Positions 1-9,778 of a stretch of DNA of 64,000 bases are shown here, one piece after another (position 1 is the stretch's first letter; the number at the start of each line of letters is the position of its first letter). Made by a program: the position numbers and the translations under genes. The notes under the pieces were generated by a model. It did not search any database and was not told the DNA's origin. It saw nothing but the letters and a program-made list of their open reading frames with translations. This DNA is from Vibrio palustris (GTDB taxonomy: Bacteria > Pseudomonadota > Gammaproteobacteria > Enterobacterales > Vibrionaceae). Location of the stretch: contig NZ_AP024887.1 in NCBI RefSeq assembly GCF_024346995.1, forward strand, positions 558,001 to 622,000, read 5' to 3'.

Positions 1-1
1 A

Positions 2-691
2 GAATACTTAGTCGCGGCATCATTTATGGCAGCACCAGGTGGCCTATTATTCGCCAAAATCATGAAGCCAGAAGTCGATCAACCTAACGAAGATATTCTT
101 AATGAAGATCTTAGTGGTGGTGATGACAAACCTGCTAACGTTATTGATGCAGCAGCAAGCGGCGCAGCTACCGGTATGCAATTGGCTCTCAACATCGGTG
201 CGATGCTTTTGGCTTTTGTTGGTTTGATTGCGTTAGTGAACGGTCTACTTGGCGGCGTTGGCGCTTGGTTTGGCATGCCTGAATTGACACTAGAAATGAT
301 TCTTGGTTGGATCTTTGCACCGGTCGCATTCCTTATTGGTGTTCCATGGAATGAAGCGCCACTGGCAGGTTCATTCATCGGCCAAAAACTGGTTGTTAAC
401 GAATTTGTAGCTTACTTAAACTTTGTTCCTTATATCAGTGAGCCAGCGACCCATATCGTTGCTTCAACGGGGCAAGCGTTATCTGCGAAAACGGCCGCGA
501 TTATTTCATTTGCACTGTGTGGCTTCGCAAACCTTTCGTCTGTAGCCATTCTACTTGGCGGTCTAGGTAGCTTAGCGCCAAATCGTCGCCATGATATTGC
601 GCGCTTAGGCATGCGTGCCGTAGCAGCGGGTACGTTGTCTAACTTAATGGCCGCGACAATTGCAGGCTTCTTTATCTCTTTAGCTGCTTAA
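2..691 (+). CDS. nupC: Concentrative nucleoside transporter NupC, C-terminal part (cut by window start)
   Basis: Cation-coupled importer of nucleosides across the inner membrane (CNT family). The reading frame is already open at base 2 and ends at a TAA, so 229 C-terminal residues are seen; the real start lies upstream of the window. The visible part has long hydrophobic segments and the typical CNT C-terminal stretch with SFALCGFANLSSVAILLGGLG-like residues near the end, where the transport core and substrate-binding residues of the family lie. A strong intrinsic terminator follows 38 bp after the stop. Directly downstream come deoC, deoA and deoD, which break down the nucleosides this protein would bring in, supporting the assignment. 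The family is certain; the exact substrate range (pyrimidine versus broad) cannot be read from this fragment. Confidence 0.9.
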   Translation, partial: EYLVAASFMAAPGGLLFAKIMKPEVDQPNEDILNEDLSGGDDKPANVIDAAASGAATGMQLALNIGAMLLAFVGLIALVNGLLGGVGAWFGMPELTLEMILGWIFAPVAFLIGVPWNEAPLAGSFIGQKLVVNEFVAYLNFVPYISEPATHIVASTGQALSAKTAAIISFALCGFANLSSVAILLGGLGSLAPNRRHDIARLGMRAVAAGTLSNLMAATIAGFFISLAA

Positions 692-728
692 ACGCTGGTT
701 GAGTTAATCTATAGACGCCATTAATCAT

Positions 729-763
729 AACCCCGTAGCATTGACGTGCTGCGGGGTTTTTTT
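729..763 (+). terminator. Rho-independent terminator of nupC
   Basis: Twelve-base stem AACCCCGTAGCA / TGCTGCGGGGTT with one G-T wobble and a 6-nt loop, followed by a run of seven T. It sits 38 bp after the nupC stop and separates nupC from the deo genes. Confidence 0.9.
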
Positions 764-796
764 GTTTTTATTGGTGTGACTGAATTATTTTGAGAT

Positions 797-809
797 GCAA
801 ATCGTTTGC
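797..809. promoter_or_regulatory. Candidate CytR-like operator upstream of deoC
   Basis: Inverted repeat GCAAA-TCG-TTTGC inside ATGCAAATCGTTTGCTT, about 200 bp before deoC. It resembles the GCAA/TTGC half-sites of LacI-family regulators such as CytR, which represses deo and nucleoside uptake genes in enterics and acts in Vibrio. This rests on motif similarity only; no clear CRP site is seen beside it. Confidence 0.35.
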
Positions 810-1002
810 TTCTTGAGCAAGACTATCGAATGTCTATTTTTACGATAATGTATAGGCCATTCGTTTGAGCGGCAACAGGTCGTGCTGTATTTAAGCGCGG
901 CCATTAGTCGCCATAACCTTTATTTTTCATTAGTAGTGAGCCGCGGCACCTGTGTAAGGTAGCGTGTTTCGCGAGTTCTTAATGGCATAGTTGGAGAGAG
1001 TA

Positions 1003-1782
1003 ATGAGTGATTTAAAAGTAGCGGCGTTACGTGCGTTAAAATTGATGGATTTAACAACATTAAATGACGATGATACGGATGAAAAAGTGATCGCACTTTG
1101 CCATAGCGCAAAAAGCTCTGTTGGCAATACGGCCGCCATTTGTATTTACCCACGTTTTGTACCTATTGCGAAGAAAACACTGCAAGAACAAGGAACTCCT
1201 GAGATTAAAATTGCGACGGTGACAAACTTTCCTCATGGGAATGATGATATCGATATTGCCGTTGCCGAAACCAAAGCAGCGATAGCCTATGGTGCCGATG
1301 AAGTGGATGTTGTCTTTCCATACCGCACTCTTATCGCCGGTGATGAATCGTGCGGCTTTGAGTTAGTTCGTCAGTGTAAAGCTGCTTGTAGTGATAATGT
1401 TCTGCTTAAAGTCATTATTGAAACTGGTGAGCTCAAAGAAGAACGTTTGATTAAGCTTGCTTCAAAAATTGCGATTGAAGCTGGGGCGGATTATATCAAA
1501 ACTTCCACGGGCAAAGTGCCCGTCAATGCGACTCCAGAATCTGCTCGTATGATGCTAGAAGTGATACGTGATATGGGCGTTGCCGACCGTGTTGGCTTTA
1601 AGCCTGCTGGGGGCGTACGTACTGCTGAAGATGCTGCAGCTTATCTAGCGATGGCCGATGACATTCTTGGTCCAGACTGGGTTAGCCCGCGTCATTACCG
1701 TTTTGGCGCATCAAGTCTTCTTACAAACTTGTTAAATACGTTAGATGCCACTGATGAAACGGCAGATCCCTCAGCTTACTAA
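1003..1782 (+). CDS. deoC: Deoxyribose-phosphate aldolase
   Basis: Class I aldolase that splits 2-deoxyribose 5-phosphate into acetaldehyde and glyceraldehyde 3-phosphate, the last step of deoxynucleoside breakdown in the cytoplasm. 259 residues, the same length as the E. coli enzyme and nearly identical at the N terminus ([24 protein letters not shown]). The Schiff-base lysine lies in KTSTGK (about residue 166) and the second active-site lysine in [10 protein letters not shown]. The ATG at 1003 is preferred over an in-frame TTG at 991 because a GGAGAG ribosome-binding site sits 5 bases before it and the family starts there. First gene of the deo cluster; deoA follows after 46 bp. Confidence 0.97.
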   Translation: MSDLKVAALRALKLMDLTTLNDDDTDEKVIALCHSAKSSVGNTAAICIYPRFVPIAKKTLQEQGTPEIKIATVTNFPHGNDDIDIAVAETKAAIAYGADEVDVVFPYRTLIAGDESCGFELVRQCKAACSDNVLLKVIIETGELKEERLIKLASKIAIEAGADYIKTSTGKVPVNATPESARMMLEVIRDMGVADRVGFKPAGGVRTAEDAAAYLAMADDILGPDWVSPRHYRFGASSLLTNLLNTLDATDETADPSAY

Positions 1783-1828
1783 ATCATCGCGAGTATGGGC
1801 CCAATAGGCTAACGTAAGGATAGAAAAG

Positions 1829-3145
1829 ATGGCGTTATTAATTCAGGAAGTGATTCGTAAAAAACGCGACGGATACGAGCTAAGCGTGCAAGAAATTCAA
1901 GCTTTTGTACAAGGTATTGCTAATCATTCGGTGTCGGAAGGTCAGATTGCTGCTTTTGCGATGGCCGTGTTCTTTCAAGAAATGACGATGCCAGAACGTA
2001 TCGCTCTTACTTGTGCAATGCGTGATTCTGGACAAGTGCTCGATTGGCGCTCGATGGCGTTCGATGGGCCAGTACTTGATAAACATTCGACAGGTGGAGT
2101 CGGCGACCTAACCTCATTAGTATTGGGGCCAATGGTGGCGGCCTGTGGTGGATATGTACCCATGATCTCCGGCCGAGGTCTTGGTCATACCGGAGGTACC
2201 CTAGATAAGCTTGAGTCGATTCCTGGATACAATATTACGCCTTCAAATGCCGTGTTTGGCCACGTTACTCAATCTGCCGGCGTGGCGATTATCGGTCAAA
2301 CTGGTGAGCTAGCGCCTGCTGACAAGCGCATGTATGCCACCCGAGATATTACCGCGACGGTTGATAATTTATCCCTAATCACGGCGTCTATTTTATCGAA
2401 AAAACTGGCGGCAGGTTTGGATGCTTTGGTGATGGACGTCAAAGTAGGCTCGGGCGCTTTCATGGCTACTTACCAGAAGTCTGAAGAGTTAGCTCAATCG
2501 ATTGTCGATGTTGCCAACGGGGCAGGAACAAAAACCAATGCTCTGCTGACGGATATGAATCAAGTTTTAGCTTCTTCTGCTGGAAATGCTGTGGAAATGA
2601 AAGAAGCGATTCGCTTTCTTCGTGGTGATAAGCAAAACCCTCGTTTACTTGAAGTGACGTTAAGTTTGGGCGCACAAATGTTGGTAGCGGGGAATTTAGC
2701 TGCTTCGTTAGAGACAGCAAAGGCTGAGCTAAAGCGTGCTTTAAGTTCAGGTAAGGCAGCGACATGTTTTGAGCGTATGGTCGCGGGTCTAGGTGGGCCG
2801 AATGATATAATTGAGCGCTATTCACACTATTTCCCAAGTGCTGCAGTCAGTAAGCCCGTTTTTGCCAGCAACGCGGGAATATTGAGTGCTATGGATACCC
2901 GAGGAATGGGAATGGCCGTAATAGAACTAGGCGGAGGCCGACGTGTTGCCAGCGACAGTATTGATTACTCCGTTGGACTTGATGAAATTACGCGACTAGG
3001 TCAAGTGGTGGATGCACATACCCCCATCGCGACTTTGCATGCACGTAATGAAAATGAATGGCAAAAAGCAGCGCAACTCGTCCGCTCTGCGGTAGTTGTC
3101 AGCGATCAATATCATGAGACCCCCTTAATTTATCGCACGCTATAA
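1829..3145 (+). CDS. deoA: Thymidine phosphorylase
   Basis: Phosphorolysis of thymidine (and deoxyuridine) to the base and 2-deoxyribose 1-phosphate. 438 residues, close to the 440 of E. coli. The glycosyltransferase family 3 signature KHSTGGVGD is near residue 84 and the phosphate/base-binding stretches [17 protein letters not shown] and [10 protein letters not shown] are intact. It follows deoC after 46 bp with an AAGGA ribosome-binding site. Its product must be converted to deoxyribose 5-phosphate by phosphopentomutase (DeoB) before DeoC can use it. In related vibrios deoB, as I recall, lies directly downstream; here the next gene is deoD, 146 bp away, with no deoB. Confidence 0.97.
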   Translation: MALLIQEVIRKKRDGYELSVQEIQAFVQGIANHSVSEGQIAAFAMAVFFQEMTMPERIALTCAMRDSGQVLDWRSMAFDGPVLDKHSTGGVGDLTSLVLGPMVAACGGYVPMISGRGLGHTGGTLDKLESIPGYNITPSNAVFGHVTQSAGVAIIGQTGELAPADKRMYATRDITATVDNLSLITASILSKKLAAGLDALVMDVKVGSGAFMATYQKSEELAQSIVDVANGAGTKTNALLTDMNQVLASSAGNAVEMKEAIRFLRGDKQNPRLLEVTLSLGAQMLVAGNLAASLETAKAELKRALSSGKAATCFERMVAGLGGPNDIIERYSHYFPSAAVSKPVFASNAGILSAMDTRGMGMAVIELGGGRRVASDSIDYSVGLDEITRLGQVVDAHTPIATLHARNENEWQKAAQLVRSAVVVSDQYHETPLIYRTL

Positions 3146-3291
3146 TGATTACGTCGATTGATGTATATCTTTGAGCGTCAATAGTAGACTCAATTCACTA
3201 ACAATATTATTATCGACTTACCAGTTTAGAGAGCGAGCGTTATCATCAAAAACGCTGGTTTCTCATCTTCAATGAACAATAGGAAATAGTT

Positions 3292-4014
3292 ATGGCAACT
3301 CCACATATAAACGCTGAATTAGGTGACTTCGCTGATGTTGTACTGATGCCTGGTGACCCGTTGCGTGCGAAATACATTGCAGAGACTTTCTTGGACGACG
3401 CTGTTCAAGTGTGTAATGTTCGTAATATGTTTGGTTATACTGGGACTTATAAAGGTCGTAAAATTTCCGTTATGGGTCATGGTATGGGTATTCCATCATG
3501 CTCTATTTATGCGACAGAGTTAGTTAAAGACTTTAACGTGAAAAAACTGATTCGCGTAGGAAGCTGTGGCGCTGTGAGCGAAGATATCAAATTACGCGAT
3601 GTCGTGATTGGTATGGGAGCCTGTACAGACTCAAAAGTAAACCGTATACGTTTTAAAGATCATGACTTTGCTGCTATTGCGGATTACAAAATGGTACGTG
3701 CGGCAGAGCAAGCGGCTCAAGCACGTGGAACCGATGTTAAAGTCGGTAATTTATTCTCTGCAGAACTATTTTACACGCCAGATCCTGATATGTTTGACGT
3801 AATGGACAAGTACGGCATCATTGGCGTTGAAATGGAAGCAGCGGGTATTTACGGTGTTGCTGCAGAATATGGCGCAAAAGCATTGACCATTTGTACTGTC
3901 TCTGACCATATCAAAACAGGGGAACAAACGACGTCAGATGAGCGTCAAAACACCTTTAACGATATGATTGAGATTGCGTTGGAATCAGTGTTAATTGATG
4001 ACAAAAACGCTTAA
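3292..4014 (+). CDS. deoD: Purine nucleoside phosphorylase, DeoD type
   Basis: Hexameric bacterial-type purine nucleoside phosphorylase: converts purine (deoxy)nucleosides plus phosphate to the free base and (deoxy)ribose 1-phosphate. 240 residues, normal for the family. Family markers are the N-terminal [23 protein letters not shown], the phosphate-binding RVGSCGA, the EMEAAGIYG stretch that contacts the ribose, and the catalytic aspartate in TVSDH. An AGGAAA ribosome-binding site precedes the ATG. Separated from deoA by 146 bp with no gene and no obvious terminator, so read-through is likely. It ends at a strong terminator shared with the convergent ytjB. Confidence 0.97.
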   Translation: MATPHINAELGDFADVVLMPGDPLRAKYIAETFLDDAVQVCNVRNMFGYTGTYKGRKISVMGHGMGIPSCSIYATELVKDFNVKKLIRVGSCGAVSEDIKLRDVVIGMGACTDSKVNRIRFKDHDFAAIADYKMVRAAEQAAQARGTDVKVGNLFSAELFYTPDPDMFDVMDKYGIIGVEMEAAGIYGVAAEYGAKALTICTVSDHIKTGEQTTSDERQNTFNDMIEIALESVLIDDKNA

Positions 4015-4026
4015 TGCTAGTTAAAT

Positions 4027-4060
4027 AAAAAAACCTCCGTGTGAACGGAGGTTTTTTTTT
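4027..4060. terminator. Bidirectional terminator between deoD and ytjB
   Basis: Perfect stem AAACCTCCGT / ACGGAGGTTT with GTGA loop, preceded by A-tract and followed by a T-tract, so it can act for deoD (+) and for the convergent ytjB (-). Confidence 0.92.
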
Positions 4061-4075
4061 GTCTTCGATTTAATA

Positions 4076-4684
4076 CTAAGACGTCGGCGGGTTAAGAAGT
4101 AAATTCTCTCCTTTGGACGTTGTAGATCGTCTTAATAGTATGGTCAGCAACACGCCACTAATAAAACTCATCAAGATCATTAAGTACATATAATGATCAC
4201 TTTTTCGATAGTGATGGTCAGAAATCGCGGTGACTTTACCTGTTTCAAATGTAATGCGCACAAAGCCAATAATAGCGTTATCGTGCTTGATCGGCTCAAC
4301 TAACTGTTGTCGTCCAATACTGGCGGTGTGGAGTGGGGTATCTAACCCTAAAATTTCTCGTGCGCTTAAGGCATTATCACTCGAGGCTAATTTGACCCCT
4401 TCGGCATCATAAATCGTAGCATCAAATACGAGCCTGTCATGGGCGAGTTGATTAGTTAAGCTTAACAGTCGTTCTTGATCTTGTTGAGCAATCATATCAC
4501 TGGCGGTCATTGCCGCTTGAGTAATCAGAACTTTGGTCAAGGTTTCTAGTTGGTTGGCTTGAATGCGTTCATTACCACTACTAATGATAACACTATTAGT
4601 TATGGTAACGATGAACATCAGTGTTACTAGTATGACCGCTGAGACGCGAATGACCACACGAAATGAAAACAACGAACCATTCAT
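4076..4684 (-). CDS. ytjB: YtjB (SMP family) membrane protein
   Basis: Inner-membrane protein of the SMP/YtjB family, 202 residues, function not established. One hydrophobic segment lies near the N terminus (about residues 10-32) and another near residues 165-185, with a mostly polar region between that is expected to be periplasmic, a sensor-like topology without a signalling domain. Its divergent arrangement with serB is the same as for E. coli smp/ytjB, which is the main reason for the call. About 100 bp separate the two starts and should hold both promoters. The ATG has only a short CAGG ribosome-binding site close to it. Confidence 0.8.
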   Translation of the reverse strand: MNGSLFSFRVVIRVSAVILVTLMFIVTITNSVIISSGNERIQANQLETLTKVLITQAAMTASDMIAQQDQERLLSLTNQLAHDRLVFDATIYDAEGVKLASSDNALSAREILGLDTPLHTASIGRQQLVEPIKHDNAIIGFVRITFETGKVTAISDHHYRKSDHYMYLMILMSFISGVLLTILLRRSTTSKGENLLLNPPTS

Positions 4685-4786
4685 AAACCTGAATACCTAT
4701 AAAAATGAAGCGATGGCTATATTGAGACTTGCGTTTTTAAATTGCAATAGGGTAACGTTTAGTCTCCATCATAAAGGATAGTATAC

Positions 4787-5767
4787 ATGGATGCTTTAAA
4801 GAGTTTATCAATTAAAAAACACTCATCTCTCATACAACGTTTTCCAGAAGTGCAACAAGCACACTGTTTTGCGCGTAAAAACGCCAATTGGATTGTATTC
4901 AGTGACCGCCTTAAACCAGAGTATTTTCGTGATCTTGATTTTTTTACTGGGCAATATAATGCGATTATCGAAGTGTGGCGCGTTGGTCACTATGAAGTGG
5001 CGTTGATGGCGGGAGAGTTGACGAAAGAGCGTCAAGCTATTGTCCAAGAATTAGGGCTTGAATATGCAATAGTGCAAGACGTCCCTGATTTAAGTAAACC
5101 TGGGCTCATTGTGATGGACATGGATTCTACGGCAATTGAGATCGAATGCATTGATGAAATAGCCAAGTTGGCTGGGGTAGGCGAAGAAGTCTCTGCCGTC
5201 ACAGAGCGTGCTATGCAAGGTGAACTTGATTTTGAACAGAGCTTGCGTCAGCGTGTAGCAAAGCTAGCTGGGGCTGATGAAGCGATCTTAGATAGCGTAC
5301 GTGCATCACTCCCGTTAATGTCAGAACTCCAGCCTTTAGTGCATACATTACAGCAGTTTGGGTGGAAGACGGCAATTGCATCCGGTGGTTTTACGTATTT
5401 TTCAGATCATTTACAGCAATTACTTCATCTCGATCATGCCCAAGCGAACGTGCTAGAAATAGATCAAGGTAAGCTGACGGGGAAGGTTTTAGGCGAGGTT
5501 GTCTCGGCACAAACCAAAGCGGATATCTTACATCAATTAGCCGAGCAGCATGATATTGAACCTTATAATACCGTTGCCGTTGGGGACGGGGCTAACGACC
5601 TAGTTATGATGAACGCGGCAGGATTAGGAATTGCGTATCAAGCTAAACCCAAAGTGCAGCAAAGCGCACAAACATCAGTACGATACTCAGGCCTTGGTGG
5701 CGTGTTATGCATTTTATCGGCAGGGCTGGTAAAGCAGCGTAAACTGAGTTGGAAAACGCTACCTTAG
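4787..5767 (+). CDS. serB: Phosphoserine phosphatase
   Basis: HAD-superfamily phosphatase that makes L-serine from phosphoserine, the last step of serine synthesis. 326 residues, typical for Vibrio SerB, which carries an extra N-terminal regulatory region before the catalytic core. Catalytic motif I is DMDST with the nucleophile Asp at about residue 111; motif II is in IASGGF and motif III in VGDGANDL. An AAGGA ribosome-binding site lies 9 bases before the ATG. Divergent from ytjB, and convergent with the PilZ gene whose stop is only 19 bp away; no terminator hairpin is evident between them. Confidence 0.96.
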   Translation: MDALKSLSIKKHSSLIQRFPEVQQAHCFARKNANWIVFSDRLKPEYFRDLDFFTGQYNAIIEVWRVGHYEVALMAGELTKERQAIVQELGLEYAIVQDVPDLSKPGLIVMDMDSTAIEIECIDEIAKLAGVGEEVSAVTERAMQGELDFEQSLRQRVAKLAGADEAILDSVRASLPLMSELQPLVHTLQQFGWKTAIASGGFTYFSDHLQQLLHLDHAQANVLEIDQGKLTGKVLGEVVSAQTKADILHQLAEQHDIEPYNTVAVGDGANDLVMMNAAGLGIAYQAKPKVQQSAQTSVRYSGLGGVLCILSAGLVKQRKLSWKTLP

Positions 5768-5786
5768 TTCATCCCCAATAGTGTGG

Positions 5787-8132
5787 TTAATTGTCTTGAT
5801 GGGGCTGCAAACGCATCAAGACTTCATCAGTAATGTCGATGATCTCGCTGTAGCCGGTAATCGAATTGACTTCTTTATCGGTTGCAGCTGCGGTGCGCAT
5901 GTCAATTTTACTAATTTCATCAATATCTTTTAGCAAAAGTTTGGTATTTACCTCGAGTACTGGTGCGGACGCGATGCGCAATACTAATAAGTCGCCCATG
6001 TTGATGGCTTGCTTGAGGTAATCGACCCGTGATTCTGTATCCTTAAAGTCACTATGCAAACGAGTTTCAATAGATTGGATACGGTTAGAGAATTTGGACA
6101 CAAGAATATAGAGTTCATTCCATTGCGGATCGAGCCCTTCAACGTGACGCATTGGCGTTGCCATGAGTGTATTGGTATGATTTTTATAGATGGGATCCAA
6201 AGATAATGTTGAGCTAGAACCGAGATGATTAAACAGCTCAAGGTAATTAGGAAGTGGCACTTTTACCCCAATCACTTTCGGTTTTAGGCTACGAGTTAGC
6301 TTTTCTATATAAACTGGGGTACTGACCAGTTTACTCAGTAGAATGCTGTGTAAACCTTCAAGCAATTCGATAGAAGGAAGAACTTCAGGTTTTTCGATAA
6401 ATTTCGTTTTATTATGATCGATGATAGCTTGAAAGAACGCGATGATTTTCATAACTTCTGCGCTTTCATCAATCATCAATTGTATACAACGACCTTCAGG
6501 GCTGATTCTGACAGTATGATAGGGCACGCGATCTAACGGCAGTTGCTTATTATAGAGTTGCAATTCCATAAAGTTGATTTTTACAGGATGATCACCGGTG
6601 ATTGATATAGGATCTTTTAGGGTGATATTTAAGCCATGTTTTGAAATATCAACAGTTGATCCTGTAGTGAGTAATTCATCGTTACTATACAGCTCAATAG
6701 GAGTGCTGAATTGGTAACGAGGTTCTCGTCGCCGCGAGCATGCGTCAAAGTGAATTCCCATCGGAGTCTGTTTCACCGTACGTGGATGGCAAAACGTATT
6801 GATGTATTTGGGACTCAGAGCAGGTTTAGGTTGGTATAAATAATCTTGAGCAGATTGAATGTCTCCGATCTCTTGTAGTACGCCATAATGCGTCATATCT
6901 GAAGCATGATGCTGTAGCTCATCATTATGGGATGTCAGGATGTTTTTTTCTGCCTCTGAAAGCTTATACATGGTTAAACGAAAAACTTTCCAAGTATCGC
7001 GCTGCGCGCCGACATGCCAGAACAAGCGTCTAACGTCTTCTTTTACCTCTGGCTTCATAAGAGAAAAGAAGAGCGTTTTGCCTTTAAGATCGTATTTAAA
7101 CGTATAAATAGTGACACTACATTCTCGGCGATTCGCTTTAGCAAGCCCTGCCATACGTTTGGGCGTAAATAAGTTATCTAACGTCTGTTGATTACACTCA
7201 TCATGCCAGTAGCGCCAAATAGCGCGATTATTCTCAGTGACTAGTGCTAATTGTAAATCTTCGCCATTAAAAAATAGCGGTAGTCCTGTTGAGTGTTTGA
7301 GAAAGATGTGTTCATAAGCCCGGCTGCGAACGCGAGCTATTTTGTCTTGATTATTATGAGCGAGTTCTCGACGTGCGGTTGTCAGAGAAGTCGTTATCAC
7401 TTGAGCGATAGCTTCAGTTTTAGTGATGCATCGTGTTCTTACAAATACAACAGAGTCGTGGCTATAGGTATCGTCAACACCGAGAACCTTGTATTCAATG
7501 GTGTTTTCTAATCCTGCAATATCATTATTTTTGGCAAGTTCAACAAAGCGGACCTTAAGGATATCGTCGGTTTTGTATTTAAAGCAGGAAGGAAGTTTAA
7601 AACGAGCCCCAGATTCTGACAAATCTACGCTCTCACCATGAATTGTTATATTCGTGCTTGAGGTATTGAGCTCAATATGTGTCGCTAAACGTAATCGGTT
7701 TTCCATACGCTTAATGTCATAACCAAGACGGATAGGCTCAACATTAAAAGCCGTAGACTCCTCATTGTTTGTGGTTTGATTTCGTTGTTGAATGACACGG
7801 TAATTATTGCGTGTATTATTGAGTGCTTCCCAAACGCCATAACAATAAGTACCAAATTTTTTTATGCTTTTATGATACGTATTCAGCGCCACATCATCGA
7901 AATAATGGGTGAGACCATCAATCTGATATTCACGACAGGTTCCCTCAACCTTACCCCTAAGATCCACATTGCTGTTGCAAGGGGCCATAAGACGATTGAG
8001 TTCCATTTTTATCAGTATTTTGGCTGAAGGCGGCTGATCATGCGTGATATTGGCTAAAATAGACTCAAAATCGTTGGCATGATAGGCAGGAATTAAGCGT
8101 TCAGCGAATGAAAGTACGTCAGATTGATCCAT
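5787..8132 (-). CDS. plzC: Large PilZ-domain protein, PlzC-like (c-di-GMP receptor)
   Basis: 781-residue cytoplasmic protein. A C-terminal-half PilZ domain shows the c-di-GMP-binding elements RRREPR (about residue 465) and DISKHG (about residue 497). A second PilZ-like unit near residues 145-185 keeps VDLSESGARF but has a reduced arginine motif (NRLRLAT), so it may not bind the nucleotide. No membrane segment or signal peptide is seen. The position between serB and radA matches V. cholerae VC2344 (PlzC), one of five PilZ proteins there, and I name it on that basis. Its output is not evident from sequence. An AGGA ribosome-binding site is 5 bases before the ATG. It is divergent from radA. Confidence 0.8.
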   Translation of the reverse strand: MDQSDVLSFAERLIPAYHANDFESILANITHDQPPSAKILIKMELNRLMAPCNSNVDLRGKVEGTCREYQIDGLTHYFDDVALNTYHKSIKKFGTYCYGVWEALNNTRNNYRVIQQRNQTTNNEESTAFNVEPIRLGYDIKRMENRLRLATHIELNTSSTNITIHGESVDLSESGARFKLPSCFKYKTDDILKVRFVELAKNNDIAGLENTIEYKVLGVDDTYSHDSVVFVRTRCITKTEAIAQVITTSLTTARRELAHNNQDKIARVRSRAYEHIFLKHSTGLPLFFNGEDLQLALVTENNRAIWRYWHDECNQQTLDNLFTPKRMAGLAKANRRECSVTIYTFKYDLKGKTLFFSLMKPEVKEDVRRLFWHVGAQRDTWKVFRLTMYKLSEAEKNILTSHNDELQHHASDMTHYGVLQEIGDIQSAQDYLYQPKPALSPKYINTFCHPRTVKQTPMGIHFDACSRRREPRYQFSTPIELYSNDELLTTGSTVDISKHGLNITLKDPISITGDHPVKINFMELQLYNKQLPLDRVPYHTVRISPEGRCIQLMIDESAEVMKIIAFFQAIIDHNKTKFIEKPEVLPSIELLEGLHSILLSKLVSTPVYIEKLTRSLKPKVIGVKVPLPNYLELFNHLGSSSTLSLDPIYKNHTNTLMATPMRHVEGLDPQWNELYILVSKFSNRIQSIETRLHSDFKDTESRVDYLKQAINMGDLLVLRIASAPVLEVNTKLLLKDIDEISKIDMRTAAATDKEVNSITGYSEIIDITDEVLMRLQPHQDN

Positions 8133-8267
8133 AATTTCCTGTACGAAGCATTGTTTGATAAATTAATCGGCAATATTTTATTTATCTTTAGAAGAGAATC
8201 TATCCCTATACCTAGTATTAGGCATTTCATATCTCTTGTCATTATTTACAGTTAAGGTATTCATTTC

Positions 8268-9647
8268 ATGGCGAAAGCAAAACGAGCGTATGTATGTAAC
8301 GACTGCGGTGCAGACTTCCCACGTTGGCAGGGACAGTGTAGCGCGTGCGGAGCGTGGAATACGATTACTGAAGTACGTTTAGCTGCGTCCCCTCAAGCTG
8401 CACGCAATGATCGTATGGCCAATGGCTATGCGGGAGTGGGCGAATCTAAGGTACAGGTCCTTTCAGATATTGATTTGCAAGAAGTCCCTCGATTTACCAG
8501 TGGCTTTAAGGAATTTGATCGTGTGTTGGGAGGCGGTATTGTTCCTGGCGCGGCGATTTTGATTGGCGGTAGCCCTGGTGCGGGTAAATCGACGATGTTA
8601 CTACAGACTATGTGTTATTTATCGTCGCAGATGGAAACGTTGTATGTCACCGGCGAAGAATCCTTACAGCAAGTGGCGATGCGCGCGTCTCGTTTAGGGC
8701 TGCCTAAAGATAAGCTAAAAATGTTATCGGAAACCAATGTAGATACCATTTGCGAGGTTGCTCGAAAAGAACAACCTAAAATTATGGTCATTGACTCCAT
8801 TCAAGTGATGCATGTTGCTGATGTACAATCTTCCCCAGGCAGTGTCTCTCAAGTGCGTGAGTCGGCGAGTGCCTTAACTCGTTATGCCAAGCAAAATAAT
8901 GTCGCGGTATTTATTGTTGGGCACGTCACTAAAGACGGAACTTTAGCTGGCCCGAAAGTGTTAGAGCATATTATTGACTGTTCGGTTTTACTCGATGGCG
9001 GAACCGATAGCCGTTTTCGTACTATGCGTAGCCATAAAAACCGTTTTGGTGCGGTTAATGAGCTGGGAGTATTTGCCATGACTGAGCAGGGTATACGTGA
9101 GGTCAGTAATCCTTCAGCAATATTTTTGTCGCGTGGTGAAGAAGAAACGTCCGGTAGTTCGGTGATGGTCGTGTGGGAAGGTACTCGCCCACTATTAGTT
9201 GAAATTCAGGCGTTAGTGGATTATTCGCAGCTCGCCAATCCACGCCGTGTCGCCGTAGGGCTAGAACAAAACCGACTGTCTTTGTTGTTAGCAGTATTGC
9301 ATAAGCACGGTGGGCTGCAAATGGCGGATCAAGATGTGTTTGTGAATGTGGTTGGCGGCGTAAAAGTCACCGAAACTAGTGCAGATTTAGCCTTGGTTAT
9401 AGCCTTGCTGTCTAGTTTCCGTGATCGGGCGATTCCGAAAGATGTGGTGATTTTTGGTGAGGTGGGCTTGGCAGGAGAAATACGCCCAGTTCCAAGTGGA
9501 CAAGAACGTTTACAAGAAGCCTTTAAACATGGCTTTAAAAAGGCGATTGTCCCATCAGCGAATATGCCAAAGAACGGCATAGAGGGGATGCAAATCCATG
9601 GGGTTAAAAAATTATCGGAAGCCATTGAAGCTTTTGATGAACTTTGA
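8268..9647 (+). CDS. radA: DNA repair protein RadA
   Basis: RecA-like ATPase and helicase that helps process recombination intermediates. 459 residues. An N-terminal zinc finger (CNDCGADFPRWQGQCSACG), a RecA-type core with Walker A GGSPGAGKST (about residues 98-107), the RadA-specific KNRFG motif (about residue 250) and a C-terminal Lon-protease-like domain with no apparent protease function. The start is the ATG directly before AKAKRAYVCND. Divergent from the PilZ gene over 135 bp and followed by a 319-bp leader before fusA. Confidence 0.97.
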   Translation: MAKAKRAYVCNDCGADFPRWQGQCSACGAWNTITEVRLAASPQAARNDRMANGYAGVGESKVQVLSDIDLQEVPRFTSGFKEFDRVLGGGIVPGAAILIGGSPGAGKSTMLLQTMCYLSSQMETLYVTGEESLQQVAMRASRLGLPKDKLKMLSETNVDTICEVARKEQPKIMVIDSIQVMHVADVQSSPGSVSQVRESASALTRYAKQNNVAVFIVGHVTKDGTLAGPKVLEHIIDCSVLLDGGTDSRFRTMRSHKNRFGAVNELGVFAMTEQGIREVSNPSAIFLSRGEEETSGSSVMVVWEGTRPLLVEIQALVDYSQLANPRRVAVGLEQNRLSLLLAVLHKHGGLQMADQDVFVNVVGGVKVTETSADLALVIALLSSFRDRAIPKDVVIFGEVGLAGEIRPVPSGQERLQEAFKHGFKKAIVPSANMPKNGIEGMQIHGVKKLSEAIEAFDEL

Positions 9648-9778
9648 ATAAAATCCCTGTATCCTCTCGACCAAACAATTCAGCGGTATGGTAGCGTTTA
9701 GTGAAAAACTCAGATGTTTCATTTTTGTCTATACTGAACCGCTGGAAATACGTGAGTGTATTACGCGCAACGTTCTTA

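Larger units (their letters stand above)
692..1002. other. Intergenic region between nupC and deoC (311 bp)
   Basis: Holds the nupC terminator (729-763), a candidate CytR-like inverted repeat (797-809) and presumably the deo promoter. A GATAAT hexamer at 844-849 could be a -10 element but I see no good -35 partner. No coding frame is supported here. Confidence 0.6.

Noticed and set aside
2466..2837. 123-codon frame antisense to deoA
   Set aside because: Inside intact deoA, no family similarity and no start signal.
3146..3291. Remnant of deoB between deoA and deoD
   Set aside because: The 146 bp are AT-rich non-coding sequence with no phosphopentomutase motif in any frame.
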